Below, in pieces: positions 49,779 to 58,772 of a DNA stretch of 63,397 bases; position 1 is the first letter of the stretch, and each line of letters starts with the position of its first letter. The translations under genes and the position numbers were made by a program. The notes beneath the pieces were generated by a model. That model was not told where the DNA came from and did no database searches. It saw only the letters and a list, made by a program, of their open reading frames with translations. Source of the DNA: Candidatus Panguiarchaeum symbiosum (lineage in GTDB: Archaea > Asgardarchaeota > Njordarchaeia > Njordarchaeales > Panguiarchaeaceae); NCBI GenBank assembly GCA_024720975.1, contig JANJXX010000001.1, positions 1-63,397 of the forward strand, given 5' to 3'.

Positions 49779-51353
49779 TTATAAAAAGAGCTCAGTGATT
49801 TTCTTGGTGATATCACTTAGGGTTTCCTCTGGATTGACCAAAATTTCATGTAATGAATGCTCCTGAAGCTTCTTCGAGAAGTAAACTTTCAACCTTGCTA
49901 TTTTCTCTAGTAGGTCGAATTCATTACACGCAGAGTGAATGCACAGGAAGAGTGATGTATCCTTAATTATCGCATAAAATATCCACTTTTCAGCATTTGT
50001 TGATATTACAATCATCCTTCGCTTTTCTATGTCTTCCGGCTTACTCCAATATTTCCTGGACAGTAGATTAAATGCAAAGAGGATTTTGCTCCACTCGCCA
50101 CTAATATAAGCGGGATCTGTAAATTTGTTCCTTCGCACGTCGTATGCTATGTATTCTCGTCCAGCGATTATGCCTACTGTTTTGAGCAGATAGCGCAACC
50201 CCACGCGTCTTAGAGCTATCTTAGCACCTATGAAACCGAACAGTATTCCCAGAATTGATACGATTAGTACTACTGGCAGTGTGAGTTCTTCAAAGTATTT
50301 TATTATTACTGGTGCATAGACCGTGAGACTTATCTGATACGAGTTATTATACAGCAGTTTTCCTTGGCTATATATTTCGATTAGTACTGAGTATGTACCA
50401 TTGGTCCATTGTTCTGGCGGCTCTAAGTAGCCAAGTACGTCTTTCACAACTGTGCTTCTCACAGTCAGAGTTGCTATTGTCTCATTTCTTATGAGAATTT
50501 CAGAGCCCCTAAATAGACTCACAGTAACCGCAATGAGTTTTTTGTAAATCAGCGGGTCGTCATTCCTCAACTCAGCCGAAAAAATTAACGAGTCTCTACT
50601 TGTTAAGGGTTTGGAAACTACTGAAAATCTCGAAATGTATATCGGTGAGAAAACAAGCGGAATTATAACATCACTATTAACTTCAATCTCTTGAGTAGAT
50701 CTCTTAATTCCCCCCAGATACACCTCAACCAAGTATCTCCCTTCGATGACAAAAAAGGTAAAATTTGATGCATGGACTCTATATATTGGAACGTACTTAT
50801 TAGCGTAGTAGTAGCTGACTATAATGTCCCCATGCGTTAAAGAGCCATCAGGTTGTTTTAATACAACCTTAAGCCTATAGTTACGCTCACCTATAAGTAT
50901 GTATGTGAATACAACTGAAGATGCAATAACAATACTTCCGCCCTGGGTGCTATCACTCCTCCAGCTTATTATTATCGATAGATTGTAGAAGCCAGGAAAC
51001 ACCCCCGAAAGAACTAGAATGTTTATGAAAATGTCTCTATACTCGCCCGGATATATCGAGAATTCACTTGGCGACGGTGTCACCCTTATCTTCCTTTGGA
51101 GCTCCTCAGGAGCGAGCTTCCAGCTTACTGAAACGATGAGTGCTGTATCCCCAACATTTTGTACGCCTATGGTGTCAGTAACATTAAGACCGATACTCGA
51201 AGCCACTACGTAAACGGGCTTCAAGTTTGAAAATATCCTTAATGCTTGCTGTTGGTTGGTATATATTTGCATATCCGGATGATTTATGGAGTTTGCTGGT
51301 ACTGCTGCTAATAGGAGTATTATAGTTGATGCCAGTGCAATTATCCTTCGCAC
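49779..51353 (-). CDS. Membrane protein with extracellular Ig-like domains and cytosolic longin-like domain
   Basis: 524 residues: signal peptide (RRIIALASTIILLLAAVPA), extracellular Ig/NPCBM-like beta domains of about 330 residues (VTDTIGVQNVGDTALIVSVSW, IYPGEYRDIFINILV), one membrane helix near residue 365 (LPVVLIVSILGILFGFIGA), then about 135 cytosolic residues whose pattern (IAGREYIAYDVR, ISGEWSKILFAFNLLS, WIFYAIIKDTSLFLCIHS, DLLEKIARLKVYF) is that of a longin/profilin-like fold. The same layout is seen in the protein at 1-2346. Start GTG 51353 with GGAGG upstream. Longin domains contact small GTPases or trafficking machinery; a link to the adjacent ESCRT-like operon is inference. Confidence 0.65.
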   Translation of the reverse strand: MRRIIALASTIILLLAAVPANSINHPDMQIYTNQQQALRIFSNLKPVYVVASSIGLNVTDTIGVQNVGDTALIVSVSWKLAPEELQRKIRVTPSPSEFSIYPGEYRDIFINILVLSGVFPGFYNLSIIISWRSDSTQGGSIVIASSVVFTYILIGERNYRLKVVLKQPDGSLTHGDIIVSYYYANKYVPIYRVHASNFTFFVIEGRYLVEVYLGGIKRSTQEIEVNSDVIIPLVFSPIYISRFSVVSKPLTSRDSLIFSAELRNDDPLIYKKLIAVTVSLFRGSEILIRNETIATLTVRSTVVKDVLGYLEPPEQWTNGTYSVLIEIYSQGKLLYNNSYQISLTVYAPVIIKYFEELTLPVVLIVSILGILFGFIGAKIALRRVGLRYLLKTVGIIAGREYIAYDVRRNKFTDPAYISGEWSKILFAFNLLSRKYWSKPEDIEKRRMIVISTNAEKWIFYAIIKDTSLFLCIHSACNEFDLLEKIARLKVYFSKKLQEHSLHEILVNPEETLSDITKKITELFL

Positions 51354-51439
51354 TATACCTCCTCTTGGGCTGACTGATATTTTACCTGAAGCGAGAGACC
51401 AATGAAAAATACCAGATGACGAATAGTGACAAAGACAAA

Positions 51440-51456
51440 CACAATATAATATTGTG
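51440..51456. promoter_or_regulatory. 17-bp palindrome between divergent genes
   Basis: CACAATATAATATTGTG is perfectly symmetric around its central base, and the flanking AAACACA and TGTGTTT extend the symmetry with a small offset. It lies 64-87 bp from both divergent starts, where a shared operator or TATA element would be expected. Confidence 0.4.
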
Positions 51457-51519
51457 AAATGTGTTTAATTATTAAAGCTTAGGCTGCATAAAAGCTTCCT
51501 CATACCCGGTGCCTTAGCT

Positions 51520-53112
51520 ATGGATAAAAGCTTCTGGGCAGCAATCAAACTACTGCTTCATCCTAGAGCTATTACTATTTTTGACCTAGAACTACTCTCG
51601 AGAAACATTAAGACGGATATAAAAGAAATCTTCAAAAGCGAGAGAATAGATGAGATAACTCACTTGAGTCTGGCTGCGCTCGAACCAATCGCAAAGTTTG
51701 AGGCTCCGTACACTACCTATGTAATTAGCAAAAGTTCTATTGAGAGGCACATAATGCTACAAAAGGCAATTATCGAAAGACTCTTAGCTGATGGACATAT
51801 AGATTTAGCTGAGATGTTTGCTTTTGAATTGATAAGGATGAGTTACTACTTTGTTACACTATACTTAGTTAGTTCTGGCACATTAGTTATTCCTTTAGAG
51901 CCCGCTCAAGTTGATTTTGAGCAAGGAGCTTTGAAGGCAATGATAAGCATATTTAAGGACTCAAAATTCTTGGAAATTACAGAAAAATTGGGCATTGGAA
52001 AAAATCTAGATTTTTCGCTGAAGTCTCTAGTCCAATTAGTAAAATCAACCATAAATCTCCTACCAAGTGACTCAAGGGAAAGAATCGTATCAGAACTCCG
52101 CGAATATCTTGAACATCCACATGACTTAGAAACTTTCTATAAGGGCCTCGAGGAGGCACTTAAATCCAACATACCCGCGTACTTAAAGAGGAGAATAATC
52201 ATCGAAAATGCAATTAACTATATGTTAACTGTCTTTCGCGATGAACTGCCCTATGATGGAGAAAAGATTAAGACTATAATAAACATCATGAGAAACATCG
52301 GGGATTTTGCTAAGTCACTTATCCCAGAGTTTAAAGACATTATCTGGGATGCAATAAATGTTCTAACAAATGTTGTAGCAAGGGCCTATGAGGGGAAGAC
52401 AGTAGAAGTTACCGACTTACTCTCAAAATTTGGTGAGCATATATTACGTGAGGGGTACCTAAGCATCCCTATTGGGGAGAGAGTTTCTCTAAGAACACCA
52501 GACGATTTGAAGGCATTAACACCCACTATAACTGTAGCTCCAGTAAATCTCACTGATATCTACCGATGCATCAACCTGAACCACATAGTCAATGAAAGTA
52601 TTAGCAACCTAATGGACATTTCGAGTGAGCTTAAACTTATCCTAAGCATGCTCACAGCGCTCAATGAGGATCAATTAACAGATCTCCTAATAAAAATTCA
52701 TGAGGATCCTCTAGCAAGTTTAGCACTGAATTTCTCTATCGGAAGTACCTCAAGTTGGTTAGCAGACCTGATTATAGACTACTCCACACCTAAAACGAAA
52801 CCCCAAAGAACTATCATGGAGCGTGTGCTTAAGGTTCTCATCAGATACCTGAAAGAAATCTATGAGAGAACGGAATCATTATCTAGAATCTGGAGTGAGC
52901 CTGAATATCTGAGAAAAATAACTTACTACCAGTTATACCGAGAATGCTATTTTCTGTCCCTTAGACTACCAGCCATAGAAAATATTAAACGCGAGGTTTC
53001 ACTTGTACAAGAGCTTCTCAATCTTGTTAGAACCATCGCTGAGATTTTGAGTAATGTTTATGAATTCCCTAAAGAGAGGGAAGAAAAGACTGTTGATGAA
53101 TTTATTACATAA
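51520..53112 (+). CDS. Large helical protein, unknown
   Basis: 530 residues, almost entirely helical by pattern, without cysteine clusters, signal peptide or recognisable motif. It starts with an ATG eight bases after GGTG. The sequence is acidic-basic mixed, cytosolic, with a possible small beta segment around residues 320-350 (LSIPIGERVSLRTPDDL). It is divergent from the longin-anchored protein and shares the palindrome. It could be another component of the neighbouring membrane system, but nothing proves this. Confidence 0.6.
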   Translation: MDKSFWAAIKLLLHPRAITIFDLELLSRNIKTDIKEIFKSERIDEITHLSLAALEPIAKFEAPYTTYVISKSSIERHIMLQKAIIERLLADGHIDLAEMFAFELIRMSYYFVTLYLVSSGTLVIPLEPAQVDFEQGALKAMISIFKDSKFLEITEKLGIGKNLDFSLKSLVQLVKSTINLLPSDSRERIVSELREYLEHPHDLETFYKGLEEALKSNIPAYLKRRIIIENAINYMLTVFRDELPYDGEKIKTIINIMRNIGDFAKSLIPEFKDIIWDAINVLTNVVARAYEGKTVEVTDLLSKFGEHILREGYLSIPIGERVSLRTPDDLKALTPTITVAPVNLTDIYRCINLNHIVNESISNLMDISSELKLILSMLTALNEDQLTDLLIKIHEDPLASLALNFSIGSTSSWLADLIIDYSTPKTKPQRTIMERVLKVLIRYLKEIYERTESLSRIWSEPEYLRKITYYQLYRECYFLSLRLPAIENIKREVSLVQELLNLVRTIAEILSNVYEFPKEREEKTVDEFIT

Positions 53113-53127
53113 CAGTGATATGATACT

Positions 53128-53325
53128 CTAGATGTAACCTAGCGCTTTAAGTCTTTTCTTGACCTTCTCCTCGTCCTCTCTGAGATAGACTTCCTCTGTA
53201 TCTTCCAGCATAGTTTCAAGCGTATAAATTATGAACTCTTCCACTGACTTGAAGTCTGTGCCCTCAATCTGCTTCTTTATTTTATCATACAGCTCCTTTG
53301 GTATTTTCACTTCTACGTACTCCAA
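53128..53325 (-). CDS. Small ribbon-helix-helix-like protein
   Basis: 65 residues: YVEVKIPKELYDKIKKQIEGTDFKSVEEFIIYTLETMLED has the strand-helix-helix pattern of CopG/RHH DNA-binding proteins. The tail is highly charged (DEEKVKKRLKALGYI). TTG start with GGTGA five bases upstream. It lies 18 bp after the sulfate adenylyltransferase gene and so may regulate sulfur assimilation, as small RHH proteins next to archaeal sat genes might; alternatively it is a lone antitoxin. Moderately sure. Confidence 0.6.
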   Translation of the reverse strand: MEYVEVKIPKELYDKIKKQIEGTDFKSVEEFIIYTLETMLEDTEEVYLREDEEKVKKRLKALGYI

Positions 53326-53343
53326 CTATATCACCGCAGAAAA

Positions 53344-54510
53344 TTAGTCAGTTCGATTTCTATTAATATATCGTAGAGCTATTTGGAGGATTTCATTTCG
53401 TATTATCTCGCGGGGTATTTCATTTATTTTGCCTTCCTTAAGCTTCTCTCTAATGAAAGTCATGGAGATTTCTATATGATCGCTCTTGGAGTGACCACAA
53501 GTGTTTTCTGTTGCAATCATATTACATTTCTTGCAGTAGAATGGACCCTTGAGTAAGAGAGGCTGAATGCCAAGTTCATCTATTGGCAATGTTCTCAGGA
53601 ATTCGTGAGCCGCATATTCGCTGTAGTAGCCTGAATGTGCTGCATGCAGTCTGCCTATTATTATATGCGTTGCCCCGTAATTTTTGCGTAGCAGGCAATG
53701 GTGCAATGCCTCTCTGGGCCCAGCAAAATACATCCAAGTCCATAGAAATGATAAAAATACCCTATCTTTGGGATACAAATTATTCACAACCCACTCGTAA
53801 GATTCTATGATAGCCCACGGCGGGAAGTCCTCAGATTTTCGTTCGCCTATTATTGGGTGTATGAATAATCCATCAGCAATCTCTAGACCAATTCTTTGCA
53901 AATACTCATGAGCCATATGGGGTATATTTCTTGTCTGGAAGGCGACAATTGTTTTCCAGCCTCTTCTTTCAAACTCTCTCCTAGTTTCTCTTGGCTCTAA
54001 TTCCTTCTCTGGAATAATAGACTTGGGTCTGTTGATAACATCTATCTTACCACCTATCAGTGAGTTGGGTTGATATACAAGCTTCTGGACTCCAGGGTGT
54101 GATAGATCTCTCGTCCCAAATATATGATCCATCTCAAGCTTCTTGTCCCGCTTAAATATTTCCTCAATCCTTACAAGAGCAACGGGATTAGTTTCATCAA
54201 ATATTGCAAGGACATCTCCACAATTCACTTCTGACGCTAAATTATCATCTATCGGCAGCACTATGGGAAGACTCCATAAGAGCCCACTAGTTAATCTAAA
54301 TTCCTTAACGACGCTTTCATATTCTGCTTGAGTTAAGAAGCCTTCTATAGGTGAGAACCCTCCCGTGGCTATTTGCCAGACATCACTGAGTATTCTCTCA
54401 TTTCCCATGATTCTTGGGCACTCTTTGGCTTCTTCTATTAGCCTCTCTCGTTTTCTAGTATCAACTCTCCTGTCGACAAGGCGTCCACCGTGAGGTTCTC
54501 CTAGTCTCAA
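53344..54510 (-). CDS. sat: Sulfate adenylyltransferase-like protein
   Basis: Forms adenosine 5'-phosphosulfate from ATP and sulfate. About 388 residues: PHGGRLVDRR start, FQTRNIPHMAHEYLQRI (the HXXH site), IIGRLHAAHSGYY and a C-terminal zinc site CKKCNMI...CGH. The second nucleotide motif usually reads GRDHAG; here aspartate is replaced by leucine, so activity or substrate may be changed. TTG 54510 with GGTGA five bases upstream is preferred over GTG 54519. No APS kinase or reductase is nearby; the gene lies beside polymer-synthesis genes, which would fit sulfation of a glycan, an inference. Confidence 0.8.
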   Translation of the reverse strand: MRLGEPHGGRLVDRRVDTRKRERLIEEAKECPRIMGNERILSDVWQIATGGFSPIEGFLTQAEYESVVKEFRLTSGLLWSLPIVLPIDDNLASEVNCGDVLAIFDETNPVALVRIEEIFKRDKKLEMDHIFGTRDLSHPGVQKLVYQPNSLIGGKIDVINRPKSIIPEKELEPRETRREFERRGWKTIVAFQTRNIPHMAHEYLQRIGLEIADGLFIHPIIGERKSEDFPPWAIIESYEWVVNNLYPKDRVFLSFLWTWMYFAGPREALHHCLLRKNYGATHIIIGRLHAAHSGYYSEYAAHEFLRTLPIDELGIQPLLLKGPFYCKKCNMIATENTCGHSKSDHIEISMTFIREKLKEGKINEIPREIIRNEILQIALRYINRNRTD

Positions 54511-54515
54511 CAACT

Positions 54516-55919
54516 TCACCCCAGTATAGTCCGTCCATCAAATTCTACATCGACATGGATGTCAAATAAGTCCAGGATTGTGGGGGTCAGATCCTCAAGT
54601 TTAGCTTTGCTAATGTCTTTTTTTGGTATGTTTGGACCACTCATTATGAGTATTCCAAACTCTCCATGATTTGAGTCATCTGCACCTCTTGTTGTTTCTA
54701 AGCTGTAGGGACTACCAGATCCTATCAGTTCGTTTGAGCCATAATGTAGGTTGTCAAAGTATATCGTTATGTCTGGCATCAGATGGAGTTTTTCTCCTTT
54801 GTACACGTCTTCCTTAAAGTAAATCACGTTGTCTAATCTCTCTCCATATTGACCCCTGACTTCTTTGAGTGCTTCGGCCACTTGTTGTCTGGTCGCCAGA
54901 TAATCCTCATCTGATACTACTCCCATTGGTTTGTCCTTAGTGTTTATGAAAACTTGTGCCACGAATGCACCTACAGCGAATGCAACTGTGCTCTTTATAT
55001 CAATGTAGCCCTCTTTGAAGGCTTCATCTATCGCTAGTGGATGCTTAGGTCTCCTATCAAGTTTTAGAAAGTCCTCCTCTATGAGAATCTCATTTGCATT
55101 TATTCTAGCAATCATTCTTTTGGCACCATGGTCGGAGCAAATTATGTAGTTCGTGTCATCTGGCAACATATCGATGAGTTCACCTAAGTGTTCATCTATG
55201 CGCTTGTATATATTCAATAGGCCAAACTCGAGCTCTGGATCCTCGACAAATCTTGGATGACCTCTATCAAAGAACTTCCATAATGTATGTTGCGCCCTAT
55301 CAATAGACATTATCACAGCTATGAATAGGTCCCACTTGTATCTCTGAGCTAGGTACTTTATAATTTTAAAGTCGTGATCAACCTTATTAATGAGAAGCCT
55401 GTAAAGTTCCTTGGGGTTAATTCTCCTGTAATTCTCAATGTCAATTATATAGTTCTCGGCACCACCAGCAATTTTTAGGATTTCATCCTTGACTTTGTAT
55501 GGCCACACAAATTGTGAATTTACGTCAGGTGTTAAAAAATCAGCAAGCTGTATCCCCTTTATTTTCTGAGGCGGGTAAGTTACCGGCACCATTACTGTTA
55601 TTGATCGCTTATCATGCTCACCAAGGTAGTTCCATACTCTCTTGGGTTTGATAATACGTGAATTTACTAACGCATATTCAAAGTAATGTCTCTTGATGTA
55701 TCTAAGGTCATAGAGACCAAAACTTCCCGGATTGTGACCAGTAAATGCAGATACCCAGGCTGGGCATGTTATCGGAGGGACTGTGCTCGCCACAATCCCA
55801 TACGAACCGCTGTTCGCAACTTCCTTCAAATTTGGGAGCTCATCCAACCAAAGACGGAAAACTTGAGCTGGGTCAGCAGAGTCTATACCAAGTATAAAGA
55901 GCTTAGTCAGGATTATCAC
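54516..55919 (-). CDS. Alkaline phosphatase-superfamily phosphodiesterase
   Basis: About 467 residues with the nucleotide-pyrophosphatase/phosphodiesterase pattern: LFILGIDSADP (metal Asp), VPPITCPAWVSAFTGHNPG (catalytic Thr), CSDHGAKRM and DSNHGEFGILIMSGP (metal ligands). Soluble, without membrane helix. It could act on nucleotide-activated or glycerol-phosphate substrates in the neighbouring polymer pathway. The longest frame begins at 56036 but overlaps the glycosyltransferase gene by 95 nt; I place the start near GTG 55919 (or CTG 55910), 22 nt after that gene. Confidence 0.78.
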   Translation of the reverse strand: MIILTKLFILGIDSADPAQVFRLWLDELPNLKEVANSGSYGIVASTVPPITCPAWVSAFTGHNPGSFGLYDLRYIKRHYFEYALVNSRIIKPKRVWNYLGEHDKRSITVMVPVTYPPQKIKGIQLADFLTPDVNSQFVWPYKVKDEILKIAGGAENYIIDIENYRRINPKELYRLLINKVDHDFKIIKYLAQRYKWDLFIAVIMSIDRAQHTLWKFFDRGHPRFVEDPELEFGLLNIYKRIDEHLGELIDMLPDDTNYIICSDHGAKRMIARINANEILIEEDFLKLDRRPKHPLAIDEAFKEGYIDIKSTVAFAVGAFVAQVFINTKDKPMGVVSDEDYLATRQQVAEALKEVRGQYGERLDNVIYFKEDVYKGEKLHLMPDITIYFDNLHYGSNELIGSGSPYSLETTRGADDSNHGEFGILIMSGPNIPKKDISKAKLEDLTPTILDLFDIHVDVEFDGRTILG

Positions 55920-55941
55920 CAATTCACGATTTTGGCTTACT

Positions 55942-56697
55942 TTAGTCTCTCTGCATGATAGCTTTTTCCGGCGGGATAAAAGAATACAATGCACGGTCAA
56001 GAAAATAAAATTTTGCATCTCCCGGTTTTTTAACACCCTTTAGGGCTATAGCTACTATCTTTAGTAGCTGGTCAATCTGTCTTAGAAATCTGCTTTGTAC
56101 CGCTCTCCCTGGACGTGGAATTATTGGTATAGGTATTTCTAAAACTTTTAGTCCAAGCCTAACTATTTTTATGTTCATTTCAGCCTCTATCAAGAAGTTA
56201 TCCGAAATAATATTCATCTTCTCCCATACAGGCCTACGCAAACCCCTGAAGCCCGGCAGGGGGTCTCCTTTTGTATAGAAGTGGACACGGCTAAAGAAGA
56301 GTCGCATAAGGTTCATTGATACAAGTGAGATCACTCTCTCGAAAAGATCCCCCGCAGGGTGACTCGGATGACGTGCACATAACACCACATCAAATAAGTC
56401 CAATGCTTTTACCACTAAAGTTATATACTCTGGTGGATCTTGACGATCACCATCCATAAATATGAGCTTGTTTTTAGTCGCATACCTAGCGCCCTCTCGC
56501 ATGGCATAGCCTTTGCCTCTCCGCTCTACTCTAACAACTTTAGCTCCTAGTTTTTTTGCAATTATTGGTGTCCTATCGGAGGAGCTATCGGCTACTATGA
56601 CTTCTCCATGCTCCCAAATAATCCTGGGTATCCTTAGGAGGACATTCGCTATGTTTCTTTCCTCATTTAACGTTGGTATGATTATAGACGCCTCCAT
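55942..56697 (-). CDS. Family 2 glycosyltransferase (dolichyl-phosphate sugar synthase-like)
   Basis: About 251 residues. ASIIIPTLNEERNI, VVDSSSDRTP-like VIVADSSSDRTP, GKGYAMREGARYA and MDGDRQDPPEY are GT-A motifs of dolichyl-phosphate mannose/glucose synthases. The C-terminus is basic without clear membrane helices. ATG 56697 follows AGGTG by six bases. Its downstream neighbours encode a phosphodiesterase and Sat. Transfer of a sugar from a nucleotide sugar to a lipid carrier is likely. Confidence 0.85.
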   Translation of the reverse strand: MEASIIIPTLNEERNIANVLLRIPRIIWEHGEVIVADSSSDRTPIIAKKLGAKVVRVERRGKGYAMREGARYATKNKLIFMDGDRQDPPEYITLVVKALDLFDVVLCARHPSHPAGDLFERVISLVSMNLMRLFFSRVHFYTKGDPLPGFRGLRRPVWEKMNIISDNFLIEAEMNIKIVRLGLKVLEIPIPIIPRPGRAVQSRFLRQIDQLLKIVAIALKGVKKPGDAKFYFLDRALYSFIPPEKAIMQRD

Positions 56698-56790
56698 TAA
56701 GTGCACCTGACGCTTGAGCTGCCTTCTTGTAGTTCTAACCAACAATTGCCTGAACTATGAGTTAGTATTCTTAATTTAACTAAGTCTCGG

Positions 56791-57573
56791 CTAGCCACTT
56801 TCATTACAGACTTGAATGTGCGAACAGAATGAGCCCAAATGAATCAAATTCTCAGTTACCAGTCTTTGCGCATACTCTAAGTCATCAATAAAGTCTACTT
56901 CTGTCCACAGAAGTCCCCCGGTGAAAACGAAATCTACTTCCCTAATCCTCGAAAGCTCCCTAAACAGTAGATCATAATACGCATTCTTATCTTTGCGTAT
57001 TATTTGTTCAAGAATACTAATCGCTAGCTCAAGATCCTCCCTGCAAATTTTAGCCAGGCCTATGTACTCTCCTGATGATGATTCTATGCTTATGTCTTTT
57101 CCCATATCTACTATAATATTACCCTTAATGAGAACTTTGAAGGACTCCTTCGTTAGTGTCTTAAAGTTATCTATAACGATCGCTGTCTTTGACGTTTGAA
57201 TAAGTTTTTCGAGAACTCTATAGTCGAATACTATGTCGCCATTGACAACTACTATATCATCCATCTCACTTAAGCTTCGGAGAGCAATATACAAGGAAAC
57301 GCCCGTATTCGTAGTTTCGAACTCTTTGTTTTCTACATATTGTATTGAGTCAAACTTTGCATATATGGAATTGTTGCTGACGTACTCTCTGATAGCTTCT
57401 GACGCATGACCAACGACCATAGTGATGTTCCTTATCCCGGCACTAAGTAGGTTACAACATATCAAGTCAATAATTCTTACGCCTTCCTTAAGTTTTAGCA
57501 GCGCTTTAGGGACATCGTTTGTCAGTGGCCTGAGCCTTTTACCTAGTCCTGCAACAAGTATTATCGCGCGCAT
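56791..57573 (-). CDS. LicC/CTP-type nucleotidyltransferase
   Basis: 260 residues with the nucleotidyltransferase start MRAIILVAGLGKRLRPLTNDVPKAL, then VVVNGDIVFDYRVLEKLI and NTGVSLYIA, resembling choline-phosphate or inositol-phosphate cytidylyltransferases more than the hexose type. It lies 2 nt after gpsA and so might activate glycerol-3-phosphate as CDP-glycerol for the TagF-like enzyme encoded just beyond; this is inference. Normal length for LicC-like enzymes. Confidence 0.78.
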   Translation of the reverse strand: MRAIILVAGLGKRLRPLTNDVPKALLKLKEGVRIIDLICCNLLSAGIRNITMVVGHASEAIREYVSNNSIYAKFDSIQYVENKEFETTNTGVSLYIALRSLSEMDDIVVVNGDIVFDYRVLEKLIQTSKTAIVIDNFKTLTKESFKVLIKGNIIVDMGKDISIESSSGEYIGLAKICREDLELAISILEQIIRKDKNAYYDLLFRELSRIREVDFVFTGGLLWTEVDFIDDLEYAQRLVTENLIHLGSFCSHIQVCNESG

Positions 57574-57575
57574 TC

Positions 57576-58574
57576 TTAGTCATCGTACATCTCTTTTATT
57601 TGCTTCCAGAGTTTAAGAAATTCCTTGTGTGGTCTCTGTCTTAGTATGACTACATTATAAACAAACTCCAAAACTGGAAATTTCATCATCCACCTATTAG
57701 TTAGATCAAAAAAGGCTCTTACTGACTTTATGCCCTCTAGGATTACTGAGCTGGTATCAGTGTTCCCTAACATCTCTTTCCCAGCTATGAAACCTAACAC
57801 CCTATTCCTACTCTTATCAGAGTTTGATGTAAGGCACAAATCTCCAAAACCACTACTTAGAAAGAGAGTCTCGACTCTCCCTCCAAGCCTTGTGATGATG
57901 TCCTTCATCTCTCTAAAAGCCTCAGTAAGAATGAAGTAATACGCATTCTCATTGATCCCAATGGCATCAAGGATTCCCATTGCAATTGCATACACGTTCT
58001 TCAAAGAACCACTGAGTTCGACACCAATAACATCATCAGACGTCTGAACAATGAAATTCTCACTATGCAACAAACTTTTAAGAGTTTTAAGGACGCTTTG
58101 ATCCTCACTTGCAATAGTCGTACCAGATAGGAGTCCCCTGACGATCTCAGATGCAAAGTTTGGTCCTGACATTATGGCGAGTTTTATGTCCTCACCGAGG
58201 ATTTCTCTGATTAACTCACTTAGTCTCTTAAATGGAGGATAATTGATGCCTTTAGCTACGCTTACAATTATTGGATTGCTATTTCCTATAAGGTTTCGGA
58301 TAGCTGTGCATGTCTCCCTAATAGCATGAGAGGGTACGGATAAGAACAAAACATCAGACTTCGTGCACTCTTCTAGAGAAGCCGTTGCGCGGACGTTTGA
58401 AGGAAGCTTTATACCAGGGAAATAATCGGCATTTTCCTTATCTTCATTGATGCTTCTTATGACCTCTTCACGTCTTGCCCACATAGTAACGCTGTATCCC
58501 CGCTCACCCAGTATCTTAGCAAGTGCCGTAGCGATAGAACCTGCTCCTATTATACCTATGTTTGATTCAGGCAT
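57576..58574 (-). CDS. gpsA: NAD(P)-dependent sn-glycerol-3-phosphate dehydrogenase
   Basis: 332 residues with all GpsA hallmarks: GAGSIATALA, SVPSHAIRE, VAKGI, SGPNFASEI, VELSGSLKNVYAIAMGI (catalytic Lys of SLKN), and GFGDLCLTSNSDKSRN. It makes sn-glycerol-3-phosphate, the bacterial-type enantiomer, unusual as archaeal lipids use sn-glycerol-1-phosphate. The next genes are a cytidylyltransferase-like and a glycerophosphotransferase-like gene, so the product is more likely used for a wall or surface polymer than for lipids. Confidence 0.92.
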   Translation of the reverse strand: MPESNIGIIGAGSIATALAKILGERGYSVTMWARREEVIRSINEDKENADYFPGIKLPSNVRATASLEECTKSDVLFLSVPSHAIRETCTAIRNLIGNSNPIIVSVAKGINYPPFKRLSELIREILGEDIKLAIMSGPNFASEIVRGLLSGTTIASEDQSVLKTLKSLLHSENFIVQTSDDVIGVELSGSLKNVYAIAMGILDAIGINENAYYFILTEAFREMKDIITRLGGRVETLFLSSGFGDLCLTSNSDKSRNRVLGFIAGKEMLGNTDTSSVILEGIKSVRAFFDLTNRWMMKFPVLEFVYNVVILRQRPHKEFLKLWKQIKEMYDD

Positions 58575-58593
58575 CGTAAAACGCCGGTGCGAC

Positions 58594-58620
58594 TCAAGCC
58601 CATGTCGGTGTATGGCTTGA
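58594..58620. repeat. Hairpin in the intergenic region of gpsA and tagF-like genes
   Basis: TCAAGCC (58594-58600) and GGCTTGA (58614-58620) are perfect arms with a 13-nt loop that can shrink by two further pairs. It lies in the leader of gpsA, 20 nt before its start, and could control gpsA translation or bind a regulator. A TATA-like CTTTTTATATACC lies near 58655-58668. Confidence 0.3.
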
Positions 58621-58772
58621 ACTGGGCAAAACGTATGTCTAAAGCTCTACAACTCAAAAACTTTTTATATACCTGAGCTAGTGCGCTTTCCTAACTTTGT
58701 CAATCAAAAAGCAATTTTTCAGTAGATCTTATGCATCATAGAATGTGGTTATAAGTCCTTCAAGTGGTTCTG

